Assembly: GCA_033558025.1 (NCBI GenBank)
Contig: JAUCEF010000006.1
Location: forward strand, 1,116,001-1,180,000
Source of the DNA: Phytophthora sp. 'mugwort'
Lineage: Eukaryota; Oomycota; Peronosporomycetes; Peronosporales; Peronosporaceae
DNA length: 64,000 nt
Reading direction: 5' to 3'
Shown here piece by piece: positions 11,957 to 23,439 of this stretch. The position numbers were made by a program, and so were the translations under genes. The notes under the pieces were generated by a model. The model saw only the letters and a program-made list of their open reading frames with translations, searched no databases and was not told the DNA's origin. Every line of letters starts with the position of its first letter. Positions within the stretch are counted from its first letter, which is position 1.

Positions 11957-13467
11957 TTAGCACGACGGGCTAGTAGACCAGAGCGGAACCGGACGCGCAA
12001 GCGCGAGATTTGGTCGATCATCGTGATGGAATTGGAAGACTGGGGTGTGGGGTAGTGATAGGCCATTCAGTTCCCTGCTGAACCGCTCCAGCGGGTTGTT
12101 AGTACTATTGATCACCGTGTGCTGGATGCGATGCACGTTCCACAGATCAATCGGATACGCGATTAGACACGTGCGGTCAAAGTATGACCAGAAAGAAGAC
12201 CACTTTTCCGTGGCGTACACCACGCGCTCCTGGCACCGACGCTGAATATAATATTTACAAAGATTTTCGTAAGCGTCGAACTTGTCCAACTGGAACAACT
12301 TTGAGAATGCCAATTGCTCCACGCTCCATTGAAAGCGAGCCTTTCGCTCGCAAATCCGCAGAGACTTCATGCGTTGGAGGATTGCCTACTTCCACCGAAA
12401 GGGGCAACGTTGATGGTAATGTTGGGTAGCTGGTCGCGAATAGCCGAAATCAAGGCGGATCCATAGTCGCAAATGATCGATTCATGGTCAAGTTGATTAT
12501 CTGTCGTCACGATGAGGAAGTGCAGGATGTTCCAGTACGTGGTGTGCGAGCGCCTGGTTGCAAGCGAGTAGAAGACCGGGACCTAGTATTCGTTGCGGCG
12601 TCATGACACGTGATCATCTTGCACTGGACAAATGGGAAGGGACGCATCGGAAGGTACCATTAATAAAGAGAGTCAGTGGGCGATATTTGAGAAACCAAAG
12701 AAGGGACGGTTCATCCCATCCGATGAAGCGCCCAAGTGTCTCGCCATCACTGTAGCTGTAGTGGAATTGGAAGAAGCTGAGTTTTTTTCCGTGAGCATTG
12801 CTAGCGGCTCGACTTCGATTTGGCCTTGTACATCCTCACAAAGTTAAGGCGACGAGCACGGTACGTTGTCACTTGTCCCCTAGTGAGTCCAACTAGAACC
12901 GTGTTCTCGTAGCCGAGGTAAAACTCAAAAAGTGTTAATCAAGCCCCAACTCTGGTTTGCGGATTGCTCATAGCGGGTTATGACCATGACGTCAACACGC
13001 TCTTCCATCTCGGCCCTGATGTTTTGGATAACAGCACCACCCACCGCAATGGCTTGGCAATAGTACGGAATGAAGTTGGTGTACACGTTGGATCCAGCTA
13101 ACAGCTCGCACTTGCCTCGGCAGGAGAACCGACGATAGCAGCTACAATGATAGGTGGTCTGACGCGCGAGCGAGCAGGTCGCGTGTACTGGTGCCCTTGA
13201 TGATGACAACTGTTGATCCAGACCGAGGTAGAGGCGGTGAAGGAGCCGCAAATATTCCATCCAGCAACGCTCCGATTTCAGCGTCGCTTTCATCTCCGGA
13301 TTGTACACGTCATCTTCGACGGGCTCTGAGGCGTCGGTAGTCGACGAGGAGGCCGACAAATCCGTGATGGGGGGCTGTAGAAGCCATTGATGATTCCCAT
13401 GCGAGCGGCGGGATAACATACACAACCACTGATACATTAGGAACGGAAGCCTGCGTTGGCATATCAC
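11957..13467 (-). pseudogene. MULE 2 transposase relic
   Basis: Minus-strand blocks, in order. A Cys-rich FLYWCH-like N-terminus with a segment CWMEYLRLLHRLYLGLDQ (12925-13467). A block near GTFRCVP at about 12650, the site of the first catalytic Asp in the family (here apparently N or changed). Then YWNILHFLIVTTDN and ESIICDYGSALISAIRDQLP at 12440-12530, where CDYGSAL replaces the usual CDFE-x-AL. Last a C-terminal block with WSSFWSYFDRTCLIAYPIDL, WNVHRIQHTVIN and NNPLERFSRELN (11957-12370). The last motif is shared with MULE 4 and 5, so all three belong to one oomycete MULE lineage. Frame changes make it inactive. Confidence 0.72.
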
Positions 13468-13745
13468 GTTGGGTGAAGTTTCCGTTGATTAACCCGCCAC
13501 CAAGGTGGACAGATACAGACCTCCTATCCATCGTTCACCGATGTCTCCACTACTCTTTCCAGAGGCGATAGCACCTGATGCCTGAATCCCACGGACGCCG
13601 CCGGCAGCTGTTCTGTCACCGAGAAGACAGCAAACTAGTAATTAAGTGCAAATTCATGTCCATTAACTCCTCAAGGCCCAAACTAAATTTCGTCCTTACC
13701 ATCATTTGCAAACGTGTTGTAGCATCATGTCAGAACCGAGGATAC

Positions 13746-14805
13746 ACTAGATATTTGTAAGTGACATATTAAGAAGCACAACCTTAAATCTTTTGCACAA
13801 ACACGGACATCATCTGTCCAGTGCGCTGGCAGATCGTCCCAGAGTAGTGACACCGGCTGGTCTCGTTTGGAGAGACAAACGAAATGATGGCGCAGAAATG
13901 TCAATGACAGCTCGCCTTTTCACCTATTGTCATACATGACGACATCGAGACGATTTTGTAGCCCACCGACCTCTATCCACACACCAGACCGAATCCATGG
14001 CGAATTGATTTGCTCACCGCAGCTGCCTCCTTCTTTTCTGGGGTTTTGACTTCGCGATACAAACGATGTGTAGCATGTGCCACAAGAGTCGCCGAAGAGC
14101 ATTACAGTCACCCGCCCTTTCTCTTTCCGGCGCACCGAGCCTGCAAGGGTTTTGCTCCCCGTGCCGATTTGTGTGCTTTGGCAAGTATTTAAAGAACACG
14201 GCAGTCTGATCAGCGTTATAAACACGATCGACGCAGTGTTCCAGCATGAGCCGCGACACTTTTTCACGGAACACCATCCTGGCCGCATCTCTATCAGCTG
14301 GTGGCTTCCGCCCTGCCGCGTATGACGGCGAAGGATAACAAGTGACGGCCAAAACCCTTGCGAAACGTTCACGAGGCCTTAAACACGTCCGACAACAGTC
14401 ATTCTCTAGCAGCCGTTTGAACACATTTGCCTGAAGCATGAAGGCGAGACAGGCTCCCTTTCACCGCGCAGATTGCCAATCCACCTCACCATTTAATGTC
14501 GGTGATAGCATCGTCGCAGTCCCCAAATCCCGGATGTATTTCAGCTTGCCCCCTTTCGTCATTTCACACATCGCCTCGATCTCAGTCCACACCGACTCCC
14601 ACAAATAGATTAGTTTACGATTGGTCTGCTGAAGCTTGCCCTCCAGGGAAAAACCGAGCGAGAATGTCGCTCATGTTTTGCGGGGACGATAGTGGTTGAT
14701 AGCTATCAGCTTGACCAAGTACGGTTCCGCGCTTCGTTTGAACTTATGGCTGTGTTTCCCTTTGCCATTTTGGCCGCGCTTTCGACCTGGGCGCTGGCGG
14801 GCCAT
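13746..14805 (-). pseudogene. pogo/CENP-B-like (DDE_1) transposase relic
   Basis: The chosen start is the ATG at 14803-14805, giving a basic N-terminus MARQRPGRKRGQNGKGKHSH. Then comes a helix-rich DNA-binding region (KGGKLKYIRDLG at about 14530), and the catalytic core: VYNADQTAVFFKYLPKHT at about 14180-14230 with the first Asp, KGRVTVMLFGDSCGT at about 14080-14120, and LLWDDLPAHWTDDV at about 13840 with the second Asp. The signature NxDxTxxFFxxLP plus LLWDDxxAHW is that of pogo/Tigger-type DDE_1 enzymes. Frameshifts separate the segments, a stop falls at about 13919, and no third acidic residue could be placed, so the 3' end is probably lost. Confidence 0.75.
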
Positions 14806-15279
14806 TGCGATTTTGGTGCGCTTCCGACGTGCGTTTCAGATAATATGTAGACAACCTTATGTATGTCCCTAGATTAGGCCAAAACTAGGACTGTCGGAAG
14901 CTAAAAGTACGTCGACGGTAAAGTGACATTCTCAAACAATTCGGCTCATGCAATTGGTTGAATAGTGCTGTCGGAAGCTAGACGTTGTCGGAAGCGAGAA
15001 GCCGGTAAATCCGACAAACTTCAGCTGCCAGTACTATGCCACTTGTGGTTTCCGGCATATGTAGTGCAGTAATCTGACCCAATAAAGAAGTCATGCCCTG
15101 CATAGGTACTTAAAGACAAAAAAATTAAAGTGTCTTGGGCAAAACTCAACCAAATTACTAAAATTATGATATAATGTTATTGAGGGTAGAACTTGTTGTG
15201 ACTCCTTTATTTGAGGCAGATTACTGTATAGTGTGAATTTCAGTCTTCTTTAAGTACGAAATGAAATTTACATGTGCCT
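14806..15279. repeat. three copies of TGTCGGAAGC upstream of the pogo-like gene
   Basis: TGTCGGAAGC occurs at 14892-14901, 14969-14978 and 14986-14995, all in the same orientation, just upstream of the minus-strand pogo-like start. Spaced short direct repeats of this sort are often transposase-binding or promoter sites near a transposon end. The rest of the interval is AT-rich with no gene seen. Confidence 0.6.
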
Positions 15280-16050
15280 ATTGTCCATGCTCCGCCGCTA
15301 CGCGGCTGTGGTGAAAGTCCGGGGGTACCTATTTTGCTCGGCCACGAGCTCGATCCACTACTAAAAAAGCTACCTACGCTACGCTCCGGTATTGATCGCC
15401 TCCGCTCCTCTCGCAGGGCCTCGCTTCACTACTCGTCCTGTTAGGATACTAAGTGAGCTACTTACGCCTTTGGCTTCGATAGGATGGGCGGGACCGCCGG
15501 TCCCGCTAGATATGAGGTAAATGGCGGCGTCGTCTTCGCTTCGCTCGACAGCATTTTAGCGAATTGCGGCGCCGCCTTCGTTCCGCTCCGCAACGTTTTG
15601 TACAATAACATGAATTAAAAAGCCCGACGGGAATAAAAAAAGGAGTCCTGACAGACAGACAGACAGGCAGAGGGACCGACAGGTTGCTCCCGTTGATGTT
15701 TAGGACTAGTCGAGCGCCGCCCGCTTGCGGGCGGTGTGTGTTTGCCTGGTCCCATCCCGTTCCGCTCGCTGTTCTAGCTCCCTTCACTACTCCAATCACG
15801 TCAACACTCCGTTCCGCTCGCTGATCCCGCTCGCTCCAGTACTCCTATCTCGTCCCACTCCGTTCCGCTCGCTGTTCCAGCTCGCTTCTGTGGTATTGCA
15901 GATCCGGATAAGATGGAAGTTGACCGGCAGCTGGATGATCCACGTCGCCAGCGGCAGCCATAACAGCGTCGATGCTGATGGATCCGGACCGTGCGACACG
16001 CCTGGTCTGTATGTGGTACGGATCCTGGACCCGTCCTGTGGGGTGAGGTC
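15280..16050. repeat. GC-rich repeat cluster with 51/52-bp tandem units and a GACA microsatellite
   Basis: CGTTCCGCTCGCTG recurs at 15758-15771, 15810-15823 and 15861-15874, defining tandem units of 52 and 51 bases that share GTTCNAGCTC and CACTC around it. At 15527-15605 there are two degenerate units built on GGCGGCG, TTCGCTTCGCTC and GCATTTTAGCG. A (GACA)n run lies at about 15650-15669. The words CCGCTCG and TTCCGCTC fill the block. No credible coding frame is present. It may be a decayed satellite or LTR-like DNA. Confidence 0.65.
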
Positions 16051-16160
16051 TTAAGTACTAGATCCGATCAGTTTAGTGCACACCGGTTTGAAGATACGTA
16101 GCTAAAAGGAGGTAGAGTGGAGACGGATGGCCAGGAATAGGTCAGAGATGGGATCCTGAG

Positions 16161-18739
16161 TTATATGTAGTCTATAGGATACGTCTTGGGATGGGATCCG
16201 AATGTAGATAGGCTAAAGTGTAAATCGGAACCGAGTTCGCACTGGAAGACAGACTTGACTATAGTATAGGTTTTTTTTTGGCCCCATACATAGACCAAGT
16301 CTAGACTTTGACGAATTCCTGCACACGTGGCAGCCCTGGATAGCTTGACCAGGTCAGGGTGCTCGTCCTTTGGCTTCTCACGGTCTGAAGCCGCAACGTG
16401 CTCTGCAACGTCTTCACTTTGCGTGAACACGTAGATGTCGTCGAAGTAGATCCTCATCACGTCCCTTAAGTCTCGAAAGACTTTCTGCAAAAGCCGGTTA
16501 AACGTACCGTGGCTTCCGCTAAGTCCCATGGGAGTAACCAGCTACTCGAATAGACCATCAGGAGCCGAAAAAGCGGTGAAGGGAATATTAGATTCGCGTA
16601 GTTTAACCTGGTAGTAAACCCAAAGAAGGTGCATAAACGAAAACCAGTGACTGCCGGACATGGCGTCAAAAGTGTCTTCCTTGCGCGGCATTGGTATTGC
16701 CGGCGTCGCTAGATTTAGCTGACGATATCATCTACAATGCGCCAACAAACAGGCTTCTTGACACAGAACGTCGGCGCCGAAAAGGCAGCCGTACTGGGTC
16801 GTATAATGCCTGCTTGAACCATCTCTTTGGTCCATTCTTGGATTGGACTCTGGCGCCATTGCTTGACTGACATAGGCTTGGTACCAGGCTTGAGCAGAAT
16901 TTGGTGCTCAATTACCTCCCGTACTGGAGGTGTCTCGTTCGGAAGCTCCGTGCGAAAGACAGTATCCGTATACTTACGTAGAGTTGCATACGCCGGATTG
17001 TCCTTGAAAGCTTCTCACCCTTAATTCTTAAAGCGTTCGGCCTTCTCCGAATCATGCGGATTGATGACAAAGACAGATTCAATGTCCTTGTCGTGACTCA
17101 ACATTCTCAGGAGCTGGTGAGAAGAAGCAAGATGCGCCATACCATAGAGGCCATGGTGACCTTGCTGCCGATAGTAATTGAAGATCTCCCGTCTCTGATC
17201 TATGCGAGCTCTGCGCTGTCCAGCAGCTCATCTGACTGGACGCTGCTTCGGCAGTTCTAGTTGAACCTCTTCGCGGTGTTCCGTTTTGATACGAGGTGTC
17301 ACGCGTCCTGTACTCCAGTCGACATCCGGGTTTTGCTCACGAAGCCACATCATGCATAGGATAACATCCTTGTTCTCCGGAACAGGCATAACCTGGAATG
17401 TTCCCTTTGTCAATGGGAGTCCGGTATTAGTAGATTCATTTGCACGGTTCGACGCGGACGGTGAACAACCTGATCGTAACCACGGTCAATTTGCATTATC
17501 TCACCCTCGGTGACATCTAGCTCAAGTTTCTGCACCAATTCCTCGGATACGCCGTTTAGGCTGCATCCATTATCGATGAGACGGTGACGGGTCTCTCTTG
17601 ACCAGCACTTTTGAAAGCTTGAGCTTCCGCTTCGAGGATAGCATACAGCGCGCCAATAATGTATCGATTTGCTTCCTTACGTTTTGGAGCAGTACATTTT
17701 GGAGAAATGTGACCAACGACGCCACAATTGTTGCATGTCGCTGTTTTAATCCAGTCGTCATTCTTCGTCCTTCTTCGTTTCGAAGCGCTTAGGTTTCTGG
17801 GGTCGTGACTTGCTCGAACGAAAGCCCGATTCCACTGGCGTTGACTTAGACGACTTGGTCGGAACACGAGGTGGTTTACCCGAGTAATGTGCAAACTCGA
17901 AGTTAGAGGAGATTTTAATAGCCTCTTGGAGAGTAATTGGACTCTCTTCCTTGATCTTCTTCTCTGTTTCTTCCCGAATCCATTCTGGAAAAAGAGCCGC
18001 TTCTCTAGTTCACTGATCTCTAATTCAGTTTGAGACAACAAGTCCTGGAACTTAGAGACGTATTCATGGATAGTTTCTTTCTGTTTAGGTAAACATCCGT
18101 TCTCGAAGATCATACTCAAATTCATTGGGTCTGAAGCGTGTGCGCAATTGGGTTTTCAACAGTGCCCATGTCTTGTGCACGCTCATGTGCTCACAGTCCG
18201 CTATAAAGGCACGATACCAATTCAACACGGACTTGCCCAATTTGTTCGAGATTAGCGTCACAAAGTCTGACAACTCTGCTACCATCAGGTGACGCTTGTG
18301 AGCGTAGTATTGTTCCGTTGCGAAGATCCATAGTTCAATGTCTTCACCGAACTTTCCCTCGTAACCAGGAGGATCCTTCTTCTTCTGCTCCCCTCTTGAT
18401 GCGACAAGAAACTCGAAGCGCTCGTTAGCCTGTTCTGGGCTTGCATTTGAGCTTGCACTTGGGCTTGATACCGCTGTTGTTGTTGCGTAAGATACAGCAG
18501 CAGTTGCTGCATGGACAATGTGTCATGTACTGCAGTGCAAAAGGAGTTGCGGTAGCCTGGGCGGCCGTATCAGGTTGGTCATTGGCACTTGCTGCATTTT
18601 GCGGCGTCTGCGCTCGTGTACTTGGGCGCGACGTTGGCTGTGAAGCTTCAGTGTCGTCAGGAGCGCTCGTTCTGCTCTGTTGACGAAGTCTAGGGTTCGG
18701 AGACGGGCGCTCAGCCGTACGACCTCCTCTTTGGGCCAT
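16161..18739 (-). pseudogene. Ty3/Gypsy polyprotein relic 1 (gag, protease, partial RT)
   Basis: From the ATG near 18739, minus strand. A Gln-rich gag N-terminus. A retrotransposon gag core containing LGKSVLNWYRAFIADCEH and HKTWALLKTQLRTRFRPNEF (18085-18285). A CCHC knuckle CNNCGVVGHISPKC at about 17700-17750. A protease site DNGCSLNG near 17560 with DNG in place of the common D(S/T)G. A post-protease block with TKGTFQVMPVPENKDV (17228-17413). Then RT fragments (NIPFTAF, MGLSGSHGTFNRLLQ, YFDDIYVFTQ at about 16420-16529). The RT ends soon after YFDD and no RNase H or integrase follows. The gag and RT closely resemble the plus-strand Gypsy at 37500-41251, so both belong to one family. Frameshifts and truncation make it inactive. 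Confidence 0.85.
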
Positions 18740-19420
18740 ACTTGCTGGACTTCTCAGCGCTCATTTTAGAAATCTACCGAAACCCTATCTAAAGCTAAAA
18801 TTGAAAAGGGTAACTGATTAAATTCTGTTTTTTTTGTACAGTTTACGCTTCTTATTACGTTGGATGGAGTGGTCAAATGAACCTTCCAAAATTCCTTGAG
18901 TTTGCTGAATCCGGTGCTTCAGTTGATCTGTAGTGTCGTGAACAACGTTCTTGGCACTTGCATCCTTACAATCCGGGATTTCGTTCCGGATCAGTTGGAC
19001 GAGCTTCAGCTGCTTTACCGTTGTTAACCACAAGTCCTTTCGAAGCTTGTCTAGCTCCTTGTACGGTCGGTAACGGACTCGGTGGTATTATCATAAAACG
19101 GAGATTCGGGTTCACGAGTCTTTTATTTACCCATACAAGGCAAAAGCTCAGTAGCAATGGATGTAGATCAAGCTAAATCAAGTGGGTAGCTATCAAGAAG
19201 TTATTCTCCGTGTTTTTCAGTAGCAGGACCCACCAAAGGAAAAAAGCACTAAACCACAGGCCTACCGAAGGACCTCCAGATGTATGTACTAAACTGGCGT
19301 GCAGCCACACCAACTAGCCACTGAACGTTGAGTTCGTGCTGCTAAAGACTATCCTTTGTGACCTAGTGCTCCCCACTATGTAGCTCGCACCAATAACCAC
19401 AGGACACCCGCTCCCCACTA
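18740..19420. other. upstream flank of Gypsy 1
   Basis: Expected position of the Gypsy 1 leader and 5' LTR. A 71-codon minus-strand frame (18818-19033) begins MWLTTVKQLKLVQLIRNEIP and is Lys/Gln-rich, with no recognised family. No matching LTR was found on the other side of the relic, in keeping with 3' truncation. Confidence 0.35.
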
Positions 19421-19670
19421 CATTCCCGGACAGAATATTACGACCACTAAGTTTCTTTGCAATAACGTTTCTGCTACTGAGAGTTAGAGCTTGCTGTTTG
19501 GATATGTGGTGTAGACACTCCAGAGAAGCATAGTCACGATGAGAAGTTTGCGAAGTTCGCACTGAGAGGGGAGGTTCACATACAAAAAACCCGTATAGTT
19601 GGGCACAATTTACGGCCGGTCTTATGCATACGAAGTTCAAGTCAAACGTCACGAAATGATAGAATCCTTA
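19421..19670 (+). repeat. left long terminal inverted repeat of the Tc1-like element
   Basis: Shares with the right copy the blocks CCCGGACAGAATATTACG, GTGGTGTAGACACTCCAGAG, ACGGCCGGTCTTATGCATAC and TCAAGTCAAACGTCACG, with scattered mismatches and small indels. Confidence 0.9.
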
Positions 19671-19674
19671 TCTG

Positions 19675-20591
19675 TTAGTAGTGCGTGGTGTTACCCTGCT
19701 GGGAGATGACTTCGATGCAGCGTCCTGGTATCGAGGCCACGAGCTTGCGCAAGTAAGCGAGATCAAGAGCTTCCCACGCCGCTAGAATGGTTGCTGTCAA
19801 ATCCGCGACGCTTTCGTACTGCTTTCCATTGTGGTAGACGATCTGGGCCATCATGGTCCAGACATTCTCGATCGGGTTCAAGTCCGGCGAGCGAGCAGGC
19901 CAATCGAGATCGCGAATGCCTTCGTCCGCGAAGAACTCAGTCATGAACTTGGAGCCGTGGATGAAGGGGTTGTCCTGCTGCTAGATGTAGTCTACACCAT
20001 GATGGAGATGCGCAAATTGAAGCATGTACTCCGACACTGAGTTGACGTAGTGCTCCGACGCCTGCCGCCCTTGGAGCACTGCGAGCTTCGACTTTCCAGC
20101 TGCGCTGAAGCTTCCCCAAGCCATTACCGATCCACCGCCATTCTATCGCCGCACAGTCTGTCTTGTAGGTCGTCGTATGTCACGACAGTGTTGGCGCAAA
20201 CCATCTGGACCATCGAGGTTGAACTTCTTCTCGTCGAAGAAGACGACCTGGGGCCACATGTCCGGCTGGCCTAGCCCAATCCAGTCGAGCCAACTTATGC
20301 TGCTTGGTGAGGGGGAGAGTGTTGTCCATCTTGGTGTAATCCAGTCAGTCAACGCCAGCCAGAAGGCGTCGAATCGTTCGATCTGTGTACGTGCACGAAA
20401 GCTCCTCCTTCAGGCGCATGGAGCTGAAGTCGCCAATAGCTGCAACGAAGGCTTCTTGTCTTCAGTGCTCGCAATATACAGTCCCTTAAGCGCTTGGTCT
20501 TCATGGCGATAGCTCGGATGCTGAAGCCGCCCTCGCTCAGCCCGTGGATCCGCCCGCGCTCCGCCTCGGTCAGCGATGGTCCTCGACCCAT
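19675..20591 (-). pseudogene. Tc1-family D34E transposase relic
   Basis: About 305 codons from an ATG at 20589-20591, a normal length for Tc1. An N-terminal helix-turn-helix region begins MGRGPSLTEAERGRIHGLSE and SIRAIAMKTKR. First catalytic Asp in VVFFDEKKFNLDG at about 20235. Second Asp in QQDNPFIHGSKF at 19972-19974. Glu in SPDLNPIENVW at about 19869. Exactly 34 residues separate the second Asp and the Glu. Damage: at least two frame changes in the N-terminal half and a TAG at 19981-19983 just before QQDN. All three catalytic residues survive. The gene lies within the inverted-repeat element and its upstream region runs into the right repeat, which probably contains the promoter. Confidence 0.88.
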
Positions 20592-20673
20592 TGAGTTGTT
20601 GAATGGCAGCAAGAGCACAAGTAGGCCATGCGGGGAGCGCCTACAGCCTGCCAGCCAACTGGTGGCTTTAATT

Positions 20674-20927
20674 AATGATTCTATCATTCCGTGACGTTTG
20701 ACTTGAATTGGGTATGCATAAGACCGGCCGTGAATTGTGCCCGGGTCCACTATACGTTTTTTTGGTATGTGAGCCTCCCCTCGTAGCGCGAACTTCGAAA
20801 ACTTCTCATCGTAGCTATGCTTCTCTGGAGTGTCTACACCACATGTCTAAACAGCAAGCTCCAGCTCTCAGTAGCAGAAAAGTTATAGCAAAAAAACTTA
20901 GTGACCGTAATATTCTGTCCGGGAGTG
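20674..20927 (-). repeat. right long terminal inverted repeat of the Tc1-like element
   Basis: Inverted partner of 19421-19670. It ends GGGAGTG followed directly by TA. Confidence 0.9.
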
Positions 20928-21692
20928 TATGTGGCCACGAGCATCCTCGCCTTGAACTCTTGAACTTGAGCAACAAGTGCTACCATGTAACACTAGCGTG
21001 GAGGAAGCGGTTGGTGTGAATGGCCTTTCGGCGGGGTTTGGTTGGCGAGCTGGGTGAGGTCGGAGGAGGAGAGGTAGCTGTTGCTTTAGAAGCAAAATTG
21101 AGAAAGGATTAAGATTGAGCTTAAAAAGCTTATGGATTGCCCTGCGGCTAACTAGTGCCCCAGTGGCTCTTTCAGAAGTATCTATTGGCTATCCTAAACT
21201 ATCATTCTCTAATCCCAGTTGGTAGCTATCCGACCAATCGCCTTGATTAAACTTCCGCGTATTTGTGGCTCAATCTAGCTAATCCAGATACCTGTCTGGA
21301 TTCTTGCCTATCTTATATGATCTTAGACCAATCACATAAATGATTATGGCATGTTTCCTATCCCAGATTGATATCCTAAAATTTTAGAACCACAAAAGGC
21401 TGCAACTGTCTCTTCAGCTGCAAACTGACGTAGATGCTCTTGGCGGCAAGATCTGCCGCTAACGGCAACTACGTAACAGTTGTACACCCGCTCAATGCAT
21501 ATCGTTAGGCGGTTTGAAAGAGCCGGGCGGCGCATGAGGAAACGGGCCATCCGACAGATGGACCTACGTGTTACGGATAGCACCCGGCCCAACCAAATCG
21601 CTTTGCTGCTGCTCCAACACAAGTTTCCCGATAAAGTTCTTTCATGGTTGTGCCTACATCGGCTGGTGAAGGACATTTGTGGTGCTATCAAA
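20928..21692. other. unassigned DNA
   Basis: No gene or named repeat is supported. Minus- and plus-strand frames of 60-180 codons overlap each other here without any recognisable motif. Confidence 0.35.
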
Positions 21693-21822
21693 TGTAGTGC
21701 GAGATGGCTATTGAAGCCTTGTCCACACTCGCTGGGGTTTTGCACGGCCTGCTTTATCCCAGCTGGCGCTGTAATACAACATTCATGGAGTCCGTGTATG
21801 TTCAATCTGAAGTTGGGGTGCA
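21693..21822 (+). repeat. inverted-repeat arm paired with 22848-22978
   Basis: About 130 bases matching the reverse complement of 22848-22978. Shared words include AACATTCATGGAGTCCGTG and GAAGTTGGGGTGC. Likely retrotransposon terminal or subterminal DNA, because a gag-like fragment follows. Confidence 0.7.
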
Positions 21823-22010
21823 GCAACCCTATAGAAATGTCTTATCCATGGTATAGAACTAGAACTGCTAGCTTGGAGAAAAGGGAAGATCAGCAAATTG
21901 GGTTGCCTTCCTCACTCTGGAATTTACTCGGTCACCAACACTTTAGGAAGTGCCAGCTTCCCTATTACAGTGTTCCCAGATTTTTTCAAGCGGAACGCGT
22001 TACAAAGTCG
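21823..22010 (+). repeat. LTR-like dispersed repeat, second copy at 29389-29575
   Basis: About 187 bases repeated in the same orientation at 29389-29575 with scattered mismatches. Shared blocks are AGAACTGCTAGCTTGG, TTCCTCACTCTGGAATT and CAACACTTTAGGAAGTGC, ending GCGTTACA. A TTACA end followed by a gag-like frame is what a 5' LTR would look like, but a TG start and a primer-binding site were not proven. Confidence 0.65.
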
Positions 22011-22134
22011 ACTTTAGTGAGAAATGCTCGCTGAAGAAAATGGAGACCGGACCAAGGCAGGAGAACAGCACGGGACATAAACGAGAGCAGGGTGCTGATC
22101 ACCCGATCTTTACGCCGGTGCTGCCTCCTGAATT

Positions 22135-22401
22135 TTGTCAACCTTCCATGCCGCATTGGTCAAGTGGCGCAAGGAACAGAAGGTTTACGAAGACATCATG
22201 GCGACCCGATGCCAGACAACGGGAGAAGACTATACAGTAGTTACAAGGTGGGTGAAGGACTCGTTCGACCGGAAACTACTCGAAACATGCTGCCCGGAGC
22301 CAAATGTGACGAGTGTAAGTATCATGACTATTCTGATGAATGGTGCCCTTCGTATACCTCACTGCAGACACCAGATCAGACCGGTGTTTGATCAGATCTA
22401 A
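22135..22401 (+). pseudogene. gag-like N-terminal fragment
   Basis: An 88-codon frame containing ALVKWRKEQKVYEDIMATRC, TGEDYTVVTRWVKDSFD and KLLETCC, the type of sequence at the start of oomycete Gypsy gag proteins. It follows the LTR-like repeat by about 125 bases, the usual LTR-leader-gag order. Nothing of pol follows on this strand, so the element is a fragment. The family call rests on pattern resemblance only. Confidence 0.5.
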
Positions 22402-22847
22402 CGCTCTGAGAGTACTCAAAGCGGTAATGGACTAGGAAGTGTCGATACGGCCATTGCGAGAACCGATAATGGGTCTTGCTTTTGACGGGAATTGAGTCGA
22501 ATCTAATAGAGATATAGATCTGACCATCCAATGAGGTACAGCCGCGGGTATCGTGGAGCCTCGGCAACATATCTAGAGTTTATTGATTGGCGATGACGAT
22601 GCTGAGTTCATCGTCCACAAGGACCTATTGAATTCGTTGGGGATCGATGTCGATAGACTGCTAGAGCAACTTGCTCAACCACAAGTTCATGACGACTGCG
22701 ATCCATAGGAAATGTCGTCGACAACCGAAGTGAAAACCCAGATTCATCGGAGATAGTGATGCGACTAATTTAGCCTGTGGGAGTTGCTATCGAGGCGGGA
22801 TTCCCTGAAGCTCATTGGGGAGAGTTGGAGGAATTAGTGCGAAAGCG

Positions 22848-22978
22848 CACCCCAACTTCAGGTTGAACATTCACGGACTCCATGAATGTTGAATTACAAG
22901 CGCCAGCTGTGATAAACCACGGCAGTGCATAACCCCAGTGAGTGCGGACAAGGCTTGAATATCCATCCCGCACTACAA
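22848..22978 (-). repeat. inverted-repeat arm paired with 21693-21822
   Basis: Reverse-complement partner of 21693-21822. It lies on the 3' side of the minus-strand Gypsy 2 coding region, where that element's 3' LTR would be expected. Confidence 0.7.
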
Positions 22979-23439
22979 TTCACTCCCAAGCCTTGCTCAC
23001 ACTCGGCTCTATGGGAAGAACGGTAGTTACCTCTGGAATGGCTACAGTAACCTGTGTACCCAACTGGTTACAGATTCTGGATACAGTGTAGCTTGTTACA
23101 ATTTACATGCAAATTTAACAACTCTAGCACGACAAAGTGACTGTACTTCCCTTAACGATTTTATCACCAACGAGGTGACTCTGGTGTCGATTATGACTCT
23201 AGTACACACTGTGTATCTCTAGTCGTAGCTTTGTGTGCATTGAACTGAATCAATATTACGTCCTCATAGGGGTGTAGTGCGCCGATAATTCATCATCCTT
23301 GGCCTTCTTCACGTGTGTGTTTACGAGCACCTCTATGTCCCGATGCATGGTCTTCAAAGGCTCCCATGAATTCCCTATAACCTTTAGACCTTCCCAGCTA
23401 CTGAGCAGCTCATAGTCACGTATATCAGCAAGCACTCTA

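Larger units (their letters stand above)
19421..20927 (-). mobile_element. Tc1-like element with long inverted repeats and TA target duplication
   Basis: The left end begins CATTCCCGGACAG at 19421 and the right end finishes CTGTCCGGGAGTG at 20927. Inverted similarity runs inward for about 250 bases on each side (19421-19670 and 20674-20927). TA lies immediately outside both ends (19419-19420 and 20928-20929), the duplication expected for Tc1/mariner. A minus-strand D34E transposase relic fills the centre. Total length is 1507 bases. Confidence 0.92.
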
